This document shows positions 49,488 to 58,413 of a stretch of DNA of 64,000 nucleotides, in pieces. The notes below the pieces were generated by a model. The model worked only from the letters and a program-made list of their open reading frames with translations. It was not told where the DNA came from and did not search any database. Positions within the stretch are counted from its first letter, which is position 1. Each line of letters begins with the position of its first letter. Position numbers and translations under genes: made by a program. The stretch is from Halopiger goleimassiliensis (GTDB lineage: Archaea > Halobacteriota > Halobacteria > Halobacteriales > Natrialbaceae): assembly GCF_000455345.1 (NCBI RefSeq), contig NZ_HG315690.1, positions 2,828,339-2,892,338 on the forward strand, written 5' to 3'.

Positions 49488-50021
49488 TCAGCGGAACCGG
49501 TCGACCACGGTCCGGAACCGCTCCTCGTGAACCGGGCGAAACGTCTCGTCCGTGGCGTCGAACGCGGACGGCGTCCAGAACCGGGCTGCCTGCGCGTCGC
49601 TGCCTGCTCGTGGCTCGCCGTCGGTCTCGTCGCGGTCGACCGCGTAGAGAATCGACAGCACGTGTTTGCCGTCCCGCGGCGGGAGCGTCGTGGCGTCGAC
49701 GATCGAGAGCACGCCGGGATCGACCGCGACGCCGGTCTCCTCCTCGAGTTCGCGCGCCGCGGCGACCGCGGGCTCTTCGCCGGCTTCGACGTGGCCGCCG
49801 GGAATCGTCCACTCGCCGACGCCCGGGGGTAGCCCGCGTTCGACGCAGAGGACGGCCGGATCGTCGCCCGCGTCGACGACCGCGACCCCGGCACACGGGA
49901 CCGGATTGTGCCAGACGACCTCCTCACAGGTCGGACACCGCGTTCGTTCACGCCCCTCGAGCGTGATCGACTCGAGTGCCGTGCCACAGTACGGACAGAA
50001 CTCCGCCGGTCGGCTCACCAT
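49488..50021 (-). CDS. NudC-like NUDIX hydrolase with zinc ribbon
   Basis: A 177-residue protein. The N-terminal zinc ribbon FCPYCGTALE...RCPTCEEVVWHNP is followed by the NUDIX domain with box GGHVEAGEEPAVAAARELEEETGV. This layout is that of ADP-ribose/NAD-pyrophosphohydrolases; substrate not proven. It lies between tbp and thrC on the same strand, and has a 170-base gap after tbp's promoter region. Confidence 0.9.
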   Translation of the reverse strand: MVSRPAEFCPYCGTALESITLEGRERTRCPTCEEVVWHNPVPCAGVAVVDAGDDPAVLCVERGLPPGVGEWTIPGGHVEAGEEPAVAAARELEEETGVAVDPGVLSIVDATTLPPRDGKHVLSILYAVDRDETDGEPRAGSDAQAARFWTPSAFDATDETFRPVHEERFRTVVDRFR

Positions 50022-50098
50022 CTACGGGCGACTCCGACCTCGAGGGCCATACGGATTGTCGTAGCGGTAGCTCGTCGAGCGCATCGGGACCAACCCGA

Positions 50099-51238
50099 TC
50101 AGAGCGTCTTCAGCCCGCTGCCGGTCAGCGGGACGACGACGTCGTCGCTCGCGGAGAGCGTGCCTTGTTCGCGGTACTGCTCGAGCGCCGCGGGCGCGAC
50201 CGCGCTCGTCGGTTCGACGTAGAAGCCGCTGCGGTGGAGCCGATCCAGCGTGGCCTCGATCGGGTCGCCGCCGAGGGCGATGGCGTCGCCGTCGGTCGCC
50301 TCGATCGCCTCGTAAAGCTCGTCCTCGCGGGCGGGTGCTGCGATCTCGATGCCGTCGGCGACGTCGGTCGACTCGTCGGCCCCGCCGAGAGGGTCGCCGC
50401 CGACCGACTCGACGATCGGTGCGGTGCCGGCGGCCTGCGCGCCGAGCAGTCGGGGCACGTCGTCGACGATGCCGGCCTCCTCGAGCAGGGAAAAGCCCCG
50501 ATAAGCGCCGAGAAAGAGCGTTCCGTGGCCGATCGGGAGTACGACGGCGTCGGGGACGGTCCAGTCCCGCTGAGCCGCAACCTCGAACGCGAAGGTCATC
50601 GTCCCCGCGTAGAAGGCCGGGTTCCAGGCGTGGCTGGCGTACCAGCCCTCGCCGGTCTGGAAGGGCGCGTCGTCGCCGTCGGCGGTCTCGCCCTCGACAG
50701 TCCCGATACAGGCGTCGGTCACGTCCTGACGGCTGCCCTCGATTCGAACCGGCCGCGCGCCCGCCCGCTGGATCGCCATCAGCTTCGACTGTTTGACGTC
50801 CGCGGGGACGTAGACGTCGGCCTCGAGCCCCGCACGGGCTGCGTAGGTAGCGATGGCAGCGCCGGCGTTGCCCGAGGAGTCCTCGACGACCTTCTCGACG
50901 CCGAGTTCGACCGCCCGCGAGAGCGTCGTCGTCGCGCCGCGGTCCTTGAACGATCCCGTCGGGAAGACGTACTCGAGTTTGAACGCCGCGTCCCACGCCG
51001 GCGCGTCGACCAGCGGCGTAAAGCCCTCGTGGAACGTGACGTGGGGTTCGATCGGCAGGAACTCGAAGAACGTCCAGAGCCCGTCGCTCGTATCCAGCCG
51101 CGAGAGCGGCAACGGTTCGCCCTCGGGGTAGGGGCGGTCGGCGAACTCGAGGGCGCGGCCACAGGCACACCGCCACGGTTCCGCCGGGCCGGCATCGTAG
51201 GTCCGCTCGCAGTCGGGGCAGTAGAGATCAGCGGGCAT
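50099..51238 (-). CDS. thrC: Threonine synthase
   Basis: A 379-residue PLP enzyme converting O-phosphohomoserine to threonine. The N-terminal zinc ribbon CPDCERTYDAGPAEPWRCACG is common in archaeal ThrC. Catalytic Lys is in FPTGSFKDRGATTTLSRAVELG near residue 95, and SSGNAGAAIATYAARAG forms the phosphate loop. The glycine-rich LPIGHGTLFLGAYRGF segment follows. Its stop is adjacent to the NUDIX gene and its start is next to the aspartoacylase-like gene. Confidence 0.92.
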   Translation of the reverse strand: MPADLYCPDCERTYDAGPAEPWRCACGRALEFADRPYPEGEPLPLSRLDTSDGLWTFFEFLPIEPHVTFHEGFTPLVDAPAWDAAFKLEYVFPTGSFKDRGATTTLSRAVELGVEKVVEDSSGNAGAAIATYAARAGLEADVYVPADVKQSKLMAIQRAGARPVRIEGSRQDVTDACIGTVEGETADGDDAPFQTGEGWYASHAWNPAFYAGTMTFAFEVAAQRDWTVPDAVVLPIGHGTLFLGAYRGFSLLEEAGIVDDVPRLLGAQAAGTAPIVESVGGDPLGGADESTDVADGIEIAAPAREDELYEAIEATDGDAIALGGDPIEATLDRLHRSGFYVEPTSAVAPAALEQYREQGTLSASDDVVVPLTGSGLKTL

Positions 51239-51239
51239 G

Positions 51240-52199
51240 TTAGTAGGTATCGACGTCGGTACCGACCGAGCAGACGTACTCGCCGGTCGCGACCTGCGGA
51301 AGTCGCCGCGTCCGCCAGAGAATACCGCTGCTGTCGGCAGTGACGGTCGCCTTCGGTTCGCCGAACGGGGAGGTCACTTCGAAGAGCGTCTGCCCGCGAC
51401 TGACCTCTTCACCGAGGTCCGCCTGGAAGTCGACGAGACCGCCGACCGGCGAGCCGTACTGTTCGAAGCCGCCGGCCCGGGTCTGGCGCTCGGGCGTTCG
51501 CTCGCCCTCGAGGAAGTCGTAGTACCGGAGCACGTTGAACACGCCCCGGACGCCCTTCTCGATGCTCCGTTCGTCCCAGCCGACGGCACCGCCGAGTTCG
51601 GGATCGACGGTCGGAATCCCCTCGTCCGGGGCGACCCGGGCGAGTTGACCGTCCGGCCCCTTCTGGTCGAGGACGTAGCCACAGCCGAAGGCCTTCGCGA
51701 GTTCGAGACACTCCTCGTACATGCGATGGCGGCGGCCACAGCGGACCCGTACTTCGTCGATCATCCGGCTGGTCGAGCCCTGATGGAGGTCGAGAATGAG
51801 ATCGGCCCGCGTCGCCGCCTCGAACGTCGCCGCCGAGATGCGCTCGCTCGAGGTGCCGTTCTCGTCACCCGGGTAGGTCCGGTTCATCTTCGTGTCGTCG
51901 ATCGGATTCCGGTGCTGGGCCACCTGGAACCCGTGGTAGTTGACGATCCCGGTCAGCAGGATCGTCCCGGAGAGCTCAGACGGATCGAGCTGTGGAACGA
52001 CGCGCTGGATGACGCCGATCCCGTTCAACTCGTCGCCGTCGCTGGCCGCCTGCACGTACAGCGTCTTCCCGGACTCCGCGCCGTTGACCACGGCCACAGG
52101 TAGCCCGAAGGGGCTTCCGTCCCGGGTTTCGCCCACCTCGAGCCGGCCCGTATCGATCTCGCCGGGTCCGGCGCTCGCCGTTCCGAGCGTCGTCGTCAT
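51240..52199 (-). CDS. Succinylglutamate desuccinylase/aspartoacylase-family protein
   Basis: A 319-residue metal-dependent hydrolase-like protein (M14-related, AstE/AspA). The zinc site fits NGAESGKTLYVQAASDGDELNG (a divergent HxxE) and LDLHQGSTSR; RNPIDDTKMNRTYPGDENG matches the substrate loop. The true substrate is not evident. The ATG at 52199 is used since the TATA box (AGTATAATGG near 52228) lies 27-29 bases before it and overlaps an earlier ATG at 52226, which therefore cannot be transcribed. Confidence 0.83.
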   Translation of the reverse strand: MTTTLGTASAGPGEIDTGRLEVGETRDGSPFGLPVAVVNGAESGKTLYVQAASDGDELNGIGVIQRVVPQLDPSELSGTILLTGIVNYHGFQVAQHRNPIDDTKMNRTYPGDENGTSSERISAATFEAATRADLILDLHQGSTSRMIDEVRVRCGRRHRMYEECLELAKAFGCGYVLDQKGPDGQLARVAPDEGIPTVDPELGGAVGWDERSIEKGVRGVFNVLRYYDFLEGERTPERQTRAGGFEQYGSPVGGLVDFQADLGEEVSRGQTLFEVTSPFGEPKATVTADSSGILWRTRRLPQVATGEYVCSVGTDVDTY

Positions 52200-52221
52200 G
52201 TCCGTGACGATGGACCGATCA

Positions 52222-52232
52222 ACCATTATACT
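52222..52232 (-). promoter_or_regulatory. TATA box of the aspartoacylase-like gene
   Basis: CAGTATAATGG on the minus strand; transcription should start near 52200, which selects the ATG at 52199 as a leaderless start. A 16-bp palindrome lies 30 bases upstream (52261-52276). Confidence 0.6.
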
Positions 52233-52260
52233 GTCCTTTGCCCGTGACGTCCGCCGGATT

Positions 52261-52276
52261 CGAACCGATCGGTTCG
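52261..52276. repeat. 16-bp perfect palindrome
   Basis: CGAACCGATCGGTTCG lies between lysS and the aspartoacylase-like gene, about 30 bases from that gene's TATA box. It could be an operator or contribute to lysS termination. Confidence 0.6.
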
Positions 52277-52312
52277 CCGACAGTACGGGAACCGCAGAAG
52301 GAATCCGACGTG

Positions 52313-54010
52313 TTAGCGCTCCCGCCGCAGCCGATCGACGACGAACTCGCGATCGACTTTCGCGAGGAACGGGCCGAGTTTCGGTCCCTGGTCCTCGTCG
52401 AAGAAGAGCCGGTAGCCAGCGCCGAAGAAGTCGCCGATGTCGACGTCGTGTCGCTTCGCCGTCTCGTAGATCTCGCCCTGTAATTCGTCGGGGTCGACGT
52501 CGTCGCCCGACGCGACGAAATCGGCGAGGTCCTCGAGCGCGGCTTCGGTGGCCGCGTCGAACTCGTGGTCGGGGATCTCGGAGCGTTTGAGTTCGTAATC
52601 GAACTCGTTGCCGGTCCGGCGCGCCCAGTTGCGGGCCTTCTCGACCCGCGCGAGGGCGTCCTCGACGGCCCACTCGGGCGCGTCGTCGGGGATGTGCCCC
52701 TCCTTGCGGGCGACTTCCTCGCGCAGGTCGGGGTCGTCGAACATTCCGAGGACGGCGGCGAAGGTGTAGGGAAGCCGGATCCGCTCCTCGCGCGGTTCGT
52801 CCACGACGAACGGATAGACGCGTTCGGCGAACGCCTGCTCGTCCTCGTCGGCGTCGACCTCGCCGAAGTAGATCCGCTCGAGGCGGTCGAACTCGTCGAC
52901 CAGCTGGTCGAGCCGTTCGATGCTGAAGTCCCTGGCCTTGGCCGGATCTTTCGCGAAGAAGTAGCGCAGGACCTCCGGCTCGAGCAACTCGAGGACGTCC
53001 GAGACCAGAATGACGTTGCCCTCCGAGGAGGAGAACGGCTCGCCCTCGAGGGTGAACCACTCGTAGACCATCGGGACGGGCGGTTCGATCTCGAGGACGT
53101 TGCGCGCGACGTCCTGCCCGCTGGGCCAGGAGCCCTCGGCGTGGTCCTTGCCGAAGGGTTCGAAGTCGACGCCGAGGGTCTGCCACTGGCCGGGCCACTC
53201 GAAGCGCCAGGGCATCTTGCCCTCGCGGATCGAGACGGTGCCCTCGTGGCCACAGCCCTCGATGGTCTGATCACCGGCCTCGATGTCGGTACACTCGTAA
53301 TCGACGGTGCCGACCTCGCCAGCGTCTACGTCGACGCTCGTGACGGTCTCCGTGATCTTGCCACACTCCTCGCAGATGGGGTTGAACGGAACGTAGTCGC
53401 CGTCGGCGTCGACCTTGTCCTGGTACTGCGAGAGGACCTCGCGAGCGCGGTCCCGGTGCTCGAGGACGTGCCGAACGACGTCGTCGAACGAACCGTCCTC
53501 GTAGAGGTCCGTCGTCGAGACGAAGTCGATCGGCACGTCGACGGCGTCGGCGCTGTCCTGGATGATCGCCGCAAAGTGGTCGCCGTAGGAGTCACAGCAG
53601 CCGAAGGGGTCGGGGATGTCCGTGTACGGCGAGCCGAGGTTGCGCCCGAGCGCGCCCGCGTCGACCTCCCCGAGGTCGACGAGGTTCCCCTCGAGGTCAC
53701 AGAGGGTTCGGGGCAGTTTCCGGAGCGGGTCCCGATCGTCGGCGGTGAAGACCTGCCGGACCTCGTAGCCGCGTTCGCGCAGGACTTCGGCGACGAAGTA
53801 GCCCCGCATGATCTCGTTGACGTTGCCCAGGTGGGGGACGCCCGACGGCGAGATGCCGCCCTTGACGACGATCGGTTCCTCGGGATCGCGCTCGAGAACG
53901 CGATCTGCGACCGTATCGGCCCAGAACGCGTGTCGGGCGTCCTCGTCGTCCCGCTGGAGTGTGTAGGGGCTGTACTCGTCCGGAACGGTGGGTTCGGAAT
54001 CGTCGCTCAT
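52313..54010 (-). CDS. lysS: Lysyl-tRNA synthetase, class I
   Basis: A 565-residue class I LysRS, the archaeal form unrelated to the bacterial class II enzyme. HIGH-like motif SPSGVPHLGN (residues 54-63), KMSKS-like SSSEGN (near FSSSEGNVIL), plus a zinc/cysteine region ICEECGKITETVTS and IEGCGHEGTVSI. Charges tRNA-Lys. Its start overlaps the stop of pyrH by four bases (ATGA), so the pair is coupled. Confidence 0.95.
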   Translation of the reverse strand: MSDDSEPTVPDEYSPYTLQRDDEDARHAFWADTVADRVLERDPEEPIVVKGGISPSGVPHLGNVNEIMRGYFVAEVLRERGYEVRQVFTADDRDPLRKLPRTLCDLEGNLVDLGEVDAGALGRNLGSPYTDIPDPFGCCDSYGDHFAAIIQDSADAVDVPIDFVSTTDLYEDGSFDDVVRHVLEHRDRAREVLSQYQDKVDADGDYVPFNPICEECGKITETVTSVDVDAGEVGTVDYECTDIEAGDQTIEGCGHEGTVSIREGKMPWRFEWPGQWQTLGVDFEPFGKDHAEGSWPSGQDVARNVLEIEPPVPMVYEWFTLEGEPFSSSEGNVILVSDVLELLEPEVLRYFFAKDPAKARDFSIERLDQLVDEFDRLERIYFGEVDADEDEQAFAERVYPFVVDEPREERIRLPYTFAAVLGMFDDPDLREEVARKEGHIPDDAPEWAVEDALARVEKARNWARRTGNEFDYELKRSEIPDHEFDAATEAALEDLADFVASGDDVDPDELQGEIYETAKRHDVDIGDFFGAGYRLFFDEDQGPKLGPFLAKVDREFVVDRLRRER

Positions 54011-54729
54011 TCCTCGCTCGCCCAGTAGGTCGGTTCCGCGCCGACGCCCTCCGGGACGACGTCGGTGCCGTCGTGTTCGCCGAACCGGACCGCCCGCGCG
54101 ATCCGGTCGGGATCGGTGCCGTCCAGGACGATCGTCCGCATGCCCGACCGCTGGATGATCTTCGCCGCCAGCAGGTCGACCGGGGCCGAGGCACCGGCGT
54201 TCATCTCGAGGCCGGCGATGGCGTCGACGAGTTCGGTCGCGGTGAGTTCGTCGTACTTCGTCGCGTCGTCGTCCTCGTTCGGGTCGGCGCTGTAGACGCC
54301 GGGGACGCTCGTCGCGTAGACGAGCAGGTCGGCGTCGACGTACTCCGCGAGCGCGGCCCCGACGGCGTCGGTCGTCTGTGCGGGCGCGACCCCACCCATG
54401 ACCGAGATACCGCCGCGTCGCAGGGCTTCGCCGGCTTCCTCGTAGTTCTCCGCCGGCGCGGTGACCGCGTCCTCGCCGAGTGCGGCGATCAGCAACCGCG
54501 CGTTGAGCCGGGTAACGTCGATCCCCAGCTGGTCGAGTTCGATCTCGTTCGCTCCCAGGTCACGTGCAGCAGCGATGTACTCGCGGGCGACGCCGCCGCC
54601 CCCCACGACCGCACCGACGCGACAGCCGTCCGCCACGAGGTCTTCGACGACGGCCGCGTGCTCCGCAACCCGATCCCCGCCCGGTTCGGGCACGAGCACG
54701 CTCCCGCCGATAGAGACGACCACTTTCAT
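54007..54729 (-). CDS. pyrH: Uridylate kinase
   Basis: A 240-residue UMP kinase of the amino-acid kinase fold. N-terminal KVVVSIGGSVLVPEPGG, then VVGGGGVAREYIAAARDLGA, and the acidic AGASAPVDLLAAKIIQRSGMRTIVLDGTDP near the end. Phosphorylates UMP in pyrimidine supply, fitting the upp gene elsewhere in the window. Last four bases overlap lysS. Confidence 0.94.
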   Translation of the reverse strand: MKVVVSIGGSVLVPEPGGDRVAEHAAVVEDLVADGCRVGAVVGGGGVAREYIAAARDLGANEIELDQLGIDVTRLNARLLIAALGEDAVTAPAENYEEAGEALRRGGISVMGGVAPAQTTDAVGAALAEYVDADLLVYATSVPGVYSADPNEDDDATKYDELTATELVDAIAGLEMNAGASAPVDLLAAKIIQRSGMRTIVLDGTDPDRIARAVRFGEHDGTDVVPEGVGAEPTYWASEE

Positions 54730-54869
54730 ACTACCGCGGTCTTACCGGGTCGGAATCTTAAGGGTTGCCAACCGGGCCGCTCGCGGCCCCAGATCCTGAG
54801 AATCCGCAACACGACGAGGATCCCCACGCACTCGTGGTCCGCGGACCGAGGCTACCACTCCGTCGCGGG

Positions 54870-55655
54870 CTACTGCGGCCCCGGTCCATCCGCGACCATC
54901 CGTTGCTCGAGGTCCTCGCGGATCGACTCGGCGCGGTCGCGTTCCGCGGCCGCGGCCGCGTCCTCGCCGAGTTCCTCGAGCGCGCGGGCGCGCTCCTCGT
55001 GGACGGTGACCGTCCGGTAGCCGAGTCGGACGGCGTTGTCGAGACACTCGCGGGCGAGTTCGGGTCGGCCCCGCTCGAGTTCCATGAAGCCGATGTTGTA
55101 CCACGCCTGTCCGAGTCGCGGGTTCGCGCGGACGGCGTCCTCGGCGTGCTGGAACGCCCGCTCGTCCTCGCCGCGTTCCCAGAGCGCGTACGCGAGATTC
55201 GTGTGAGCCTCCGCCGCGAAGGGGCCGTCCTCGAGGACGGACAGCGCCTCACGGTGGGCCCCAGCCGCGGCGTCCCACTCCTCGAGTTCCGCGTGGGCGA
55301 TCCCCTTGTTCACCCAGGCCTCCTGCTCGCGTTCGGGATCGTCGGCGAAGCGGGCCGCCCGCTCGAAGGCGTCGGCGGCCTGTTCGTGGCGGTTGATCCC
55401 GACGTACTCGAGGCCGACGTCGATCAGGGCGTCGGCGTCGACCTGCTCGGTCGGCACGTGCGCCTCGTCGAGCAGGTCCGGCAGTACGCGGGTGTCGACC
55501 GGATCGATCTCGTCGGGCGAGAGCGAGAGCATCGGCCGTCGCGCCTCGGGATCGCCCGTCCCGTCCTCGGGCAGTTCGAACTCGAGGTCGAACCCCTCGT
55601 ACGGATCCTCGAACCCCTGACCGCTGGAGTACTGATGGCTCTCCCGTTCTGCCAT
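54870..55655 (-). CDS. TPR-repeat protein
   Basis: A 261-residue soluble protein with an acidic N-terminal region (MAERESHQYSSGQGFEDPYE) then at least four TPR motifs from about residue 95 to 240: ALIDVGLEYVGINRHEQAADAFERAARF, AWVNKGIAHAELEEWDAAAGAHREAL, AHTNLAYALWERGEDERAFQHAEDAV and AWYNIGFMELERGRPELARECLDNAV. TPRs mediate protein binding; partner unknown. The ATG at 55655 is used because the frame upstream overlaps the opposite gene. Convergent pair with the CapA-like gene upstream. Confidence 0.85.
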   Translation of the reverse strand: MAERESHQYSSGQGFEDPYEGFDLEFELPEDGTGDPEARRPMLSLSPDEIDPVDTRVLPDLLDEAHVPTEQVDADALIDVGLEYVGINRHEQAADAFERAARFADDPEREQEAWVNKGIAHAELEEWDAAAGAHREALSVLEDGPFAAEAHTNLAYALWERGEDERAFQHAEDAVRANPRLGQAWYNIGFMELERGRPELARECLDNAVRLGYRTVTVHEERARALEELGEDAAAAAERDRAESIREDLEQRMVADGPGPQ

Positions 55656-55737
55656 ACGTCGGTCGTTCGTTCCGACTCGTCGGTCAGAGAAGTTTCGATT
55701 TCGACGCGTCCGGACGCTCCACTTCGGTGCGGCGGGT

Positions 55738-56766
55738 TCAGTCGAGCGGGAGGACGAGCGCCTCACCGTCGCGGCCGAACGTCGTGCCGTACGGTTCGGA
55801 GCGGTCGCGCATTCGTCGACGGGACCACTCGGCGGCCTCGGAACCCGCCTCGTGGACCGCACAGTCGCCGATCTCGATCGGCTCGAGGCGAAGCGTCTCG
55901 AGAGCGCCGTCGGCGTCCGTCTCGAGGACGAAGAGGAAGCCCCGGTCGTTTCGCAACTCGGGATCGACGCGGTAATCGTCGACGAAGTCGCCGGCATCGT
56001 ACATAATCGGACTCCCCTCGTGGACCTCGATGCCCTGGAAGACGTGGGCGCTGTGGCCGTGGATGACGTCGACCCCCTCCTCGACGAGCCAGCGGCCGAA
56101 CGCGCGGAACGCGTCGGGCGGCTCCGTGACCATGTTCGGCCCCCAGTGCAGCGAGGCGACGAGCAGGTCGGGATCCGTCGCTCGGGCGCGATCGAGGGCC
56201 GTTCGAACCCGCTGGCGCGTCCGGGCGTCCTGGTCGTTCCACCGCTGCCCGCCAGGGGTACGACGCGTCTCGTCGATCGGAATCCACGCCGTCCCCGGCG
56301 AGTCCTCGTCGGCCGCGTACTCCGGCGTGTTGTCCGTGAACGAGACGACCGCCAGATCGAGGTCGGCGATCGATCGGGTCGCCGGCTCGAGCGCCGCGTC
56401 GATCGTCTCCCCCGCCCCCGCGTGGGCGATCCCCGCCTCGTCGAGGTGCGCGAGCGTATCCCGCAGGGCGACTTCCTCGTAGTCGAGGACGTGGTTGTTC
56501 GCGAGCGCACAGACGTCCACTCCCGCGCGCTCGAGCGCGGGCACCGCCCGGTCGGGATCCGCGCGGAAGTGAAACGGCCGGTGCGTCCGCTGCCACTCGC
56601 TCCCGCGGTTCGAGAGGACGCACTCGAGGTTGATGACGAGGCCGTCGAGGTCCCGGAGGCGGTCGCCGACGTCGCCCCAGACGGCGTCGACCGAGCGGCG
56701 TCGCTGGCGGTCGTCGACCACCCGACCGAGCATGACATCGCCCGTGAACCCGATCTCGAGGGTCAT
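55738..56766 (-). CDS. CapA/PgsA-family metallophosphatase-like protein
   Basis: A 342-residue protein of the CapA (poly-gamma-glutamate biosynthesis) family. MTLEIGFTGDVMLGRVVDD opens the domain; GLVINLECVLSN, CALANNHVLDY and LVASLHWGPNMVTEPPDAFRAFGRWLVEEGVDVIHGHSAHVFQGIE give the Asp/Asn/His metal ligand set. The family is a calcineurin-like phosphoesterase branch. Haloarchaea with PGA synthesis carry capB/capC nearby; none are here, so PGA synthesis is not implied. No signal peptide. Confidence 0.85.
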   Translation of the reverse strand: MTLEIGFTGDVMLGRVVDDRQRRRSVDAVWGDVGDRLRDLDGLVINLECVLSNRGSEWQRTHRPFHFRADPDRAVPALERAGVDVCALANNHVLDYEEVALRDTLAHLDEAGIAHAGAGETIDAALEPATRSIADLDLAVVSFTDNTPEYAADEDSPGTAWIPIDETRRTPGGQRWNDQDARTRQRVRTALDRARATDPDLLVASLHWGPNMVTEPPDAFRAFGRWLVEEGVDVIHGHSAHVFQGIEVHEGSPIMYDAGDFVDDYRVDPELRNDRGFLFVLETDADGALETLRLEPIEIGDCAVHEAGSEAAEWSRRRMRDRSEPYGTTFGRDGEALVLPLD

Positions 56767-56877
56767 ACGCGATCGGTCGACGTGCACGTGCAAAATCCCC
56801 TTCCAGCCGCGCCACCCGCCGCGGGTCCGAACGCCACCTGCGATAGCTACAAACCGCGAGGGCGGCATACCTGAACT

Positions 56878-57714
56878 ATGTACGTACTCGGAGTTCTCGA
56901 CCGCGGGGCGAGCCGGGAGACCCTCGAGACGGTGGTCGATCGGGTGGTCGACCGACTCTCCCGCGAGGGCCGCGTCGGCGTCGTCCGGTACGACGCCACG
57001 ATCGCCGACGGCACCGCCGCGAGCGAGTCGCTCACGTTCGGCGGCGACGTCACCTACGACCTGGGAGCCGACGGCGACTGGGAAGCCTGCGGGACCGGGA
57101 TGACGGTCGCGGACGCACTCGATCGGTTGACCCCGACCTGCGACTACGCCGTCGTGGTCGGCGTCCCGGACCTCCGGTACCCGACGATTCAGGTCGGGCC
57201 GGAGGCGCAAGCGAACGAGGAAGACGACGTTCTCGCGTCGGTCGAGACCGCGGGCGACCTCGAGGAGACGACCCTGCTCGAGGCGCTCGAGGCGACCGAG
57301 CCCCACCAGACGCTCGAGTCGCTGGTCGCGCGCGTCAAACGATCGCCGGACGCCGATCTGGCGGGGGCCATCGCCACGTTCACCGGCCGCGTGCGGACGA
57401 AAGACGACGCCGCGGACGCACCGACGGAGTACCTCGAGTTCGAGAAGTACGAGGGCGTCGCCGACGAGCGGATGACCGCGCTCGAGGCCGACCTCGAAGA
57501 GCGCGACGGGGTCCACGCGGTCGAACTCTACCACCGAACCGGCGTCGTCGAGAGCGGCGAGGACATCGTCTTCGTCGTCGTGCTCGCGGGTCACCGCGAG
57601 GAAGCGTTTCGCACGGTCGAAGACGGAATCGACCGCCTCAAAGACGAGGTCCCCCTCTTCAAGAAGGAGGTCACCGTCGAGGACGAGTTCTGGGTCCACG
57701 AGCGCACCGAGTAA
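56878..57714 (+). CDS. moaE: Molybdopterin synthase large subunit (MoaE) with degenerate MobB-like N-domain
   Basis: A 278-residue fusion. The N-terminal ~130 residues resemble MobB (GTP-binding helper of molybdenum-cofactor biosynthesis), but the P-loop is replaced by VLDRGASRETLETVV, lacking GK[ST]. Residues about 150-275 are MoaE, with GAIATFTGRVRTKDD, LEFEKYEGVADERM and AVELYHRTGVVESGEDIVFVVV and KKEVTVEDEFWVHE. MoaE adds dithiolene sulfur to precursor Z with MoaD. The nucleotide-binding role of the N-domain is therefore doubtful. Same-direction neighbour DUF7123-like gene follows. Confidence 0.88.
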   Translation: MYVLGVLDRGASRETLETVVDRVVDRLSREGRVGVVRYDATIADGTAASESLTFGGDVTYDLGADGDWEACGTGMTVADALDRLTPTCDYAVVVGVPDLRYPTIQVGPEAQANEEDDVLASVETAGDLEETTLLEALEATEPHQTLESLVARVKRSPDADLAGAIATFTGRVRTKDDAADAPTEYLEFEKYEGVADERMTALEADLEERDGVHAVELYHRTGVVESGEDIVFVVVLAGHREEAFRTVEDGIDRLKDEVPLFKKEVTVEDEFWVHERTE

Positions 57715-57960
57715 TTCTATCCAACCCACGACGCGTAGAAACGAAGTGGATTCAGTCTCGAGTGAGTGTCCATTCTCCATGAGAACCCAGACAGAGATAA
57801 TGGATTAGAATCGGTTCTAAAACGTCTCGGGCGTTCTGAGACCGTCGTAAAAAGTCAAGATCGCGTGAATAAAAGATTCATTATCCGCGATACGCCTGAA
57901 CGCAGTCGAAATCTCCCGAAGTAACCAGCCTTTATAACAGGTATCCGGAACAAGCGGGAG
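57715..57960. other. AT-richer intergenic stretch
   Basis: This 245-base gap is distinctly more AT-rich than its neighbours, with ATAATGGATTAGAATC near 57797 and ATTCATTATCC near 57872 forming a loose inverted pair around GATAATG. No ORF, RNA gene or strong promoter other than the TATA at 57930 is supported. It may hold regulatory sites for the downstream small gene. Confidence 0.4.
57930..57939 (+). promoter_or_regulatory. TATA box of the small winged-helix gene
   Basis: CTTTATAACA is about 27 bases before the ATG at 57961, predicting a leaderless transcript starting there. Confidence 0.6.
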
Positions 57961-58206
57961 ATGTCGATGAGCACGACAGCCCAACCCTCCACGGAAAGCA
58001 AGGAACGCCGCCTCAAACGCTACCTTCGCGAACGCGCCGAAGACGGAGAGCTGTACTTCAAAGGCAAGTTCATCGCCGACGACGTCGGCATGTCGCCGAA
58101 AGAGATCGGCGCGCTGATGGTCAAACTCTCCGACTCGGTCGAGGACCTGGAGATCGAGAAGTGGTCGTACACGAGCGCGACCACGTGGCGCGTCGCCCCC
58201 GCGTAA
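57961..58206 (+). CDS. Small winged-helix-like haloarchaeal protein (DUF7123-like)
   Basis: An 81-residue protein. RERAEDGELYFKGKFIADDVGMSPKEIGALMVKLSDSVEDLEIEKWSYTSATTWRVAP has the helix-turn-strand layout of a small winged-helix DNA-binding domain and resembles the conserved haloarchaeal DUF7123 proteins. No function assigned in the family. ATG at 57961 fits the promoter; 57967 is a nearby alternative. It is flanked by an AT-rich region upstream and 207 bases of featureless DNA downstream. Confidence 0.8.
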   Translation: MSMSTTAQPSTESKERRLKRYLRERAEDGELYFKGKFIADDVGMSPKEIGALMVKLSDSVEDLEIEKWSYTSATTWRVAPA

Positions 58207-58381
58207 CTGTCGTGCACGGACGTACGACACCCCTCCCGCTGCCTCGGTCACTCCACCGCTGACGGATTCCCCCTGATCCGTCGTCCCCGCTTGCTGTTTC
58301 GCCGGCGTGCGACGGTGCACCCGGCACGCTCCGTTCTCGCCCGCCAGTGACGACGTCGGTGAGCCGTCCGGCGACGACAGG

Positions 58382-58391
58382 CGATTTATAC
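58382..58391 (+). promoter_or_regulatory. TATA box of the site-2 protease gene
   Basis: CGATTTATAC is about 27 bases before the ATG at 58414, predicting a leaderless transcript. Confidence 0.55.
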
Positions 58392-58413
58392 GATCGGCCC
58401 GATACCTCGGGTA

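Noticed and set aside
52240-52275. Possible tRNA because of GGTTCGAATC on the minus strand
   Set aside because: The T-arm-like motif has no proper flanking stem and no acceptor, D or anticodon arm can be drawn around it; the bases belong to a 16-bp palindrome.
55738-56766. Poly-gamma-glutamate capsule locus
   Set aside because: Only a CapA-like domain is present; no CapB or CapC homologue is nearby.
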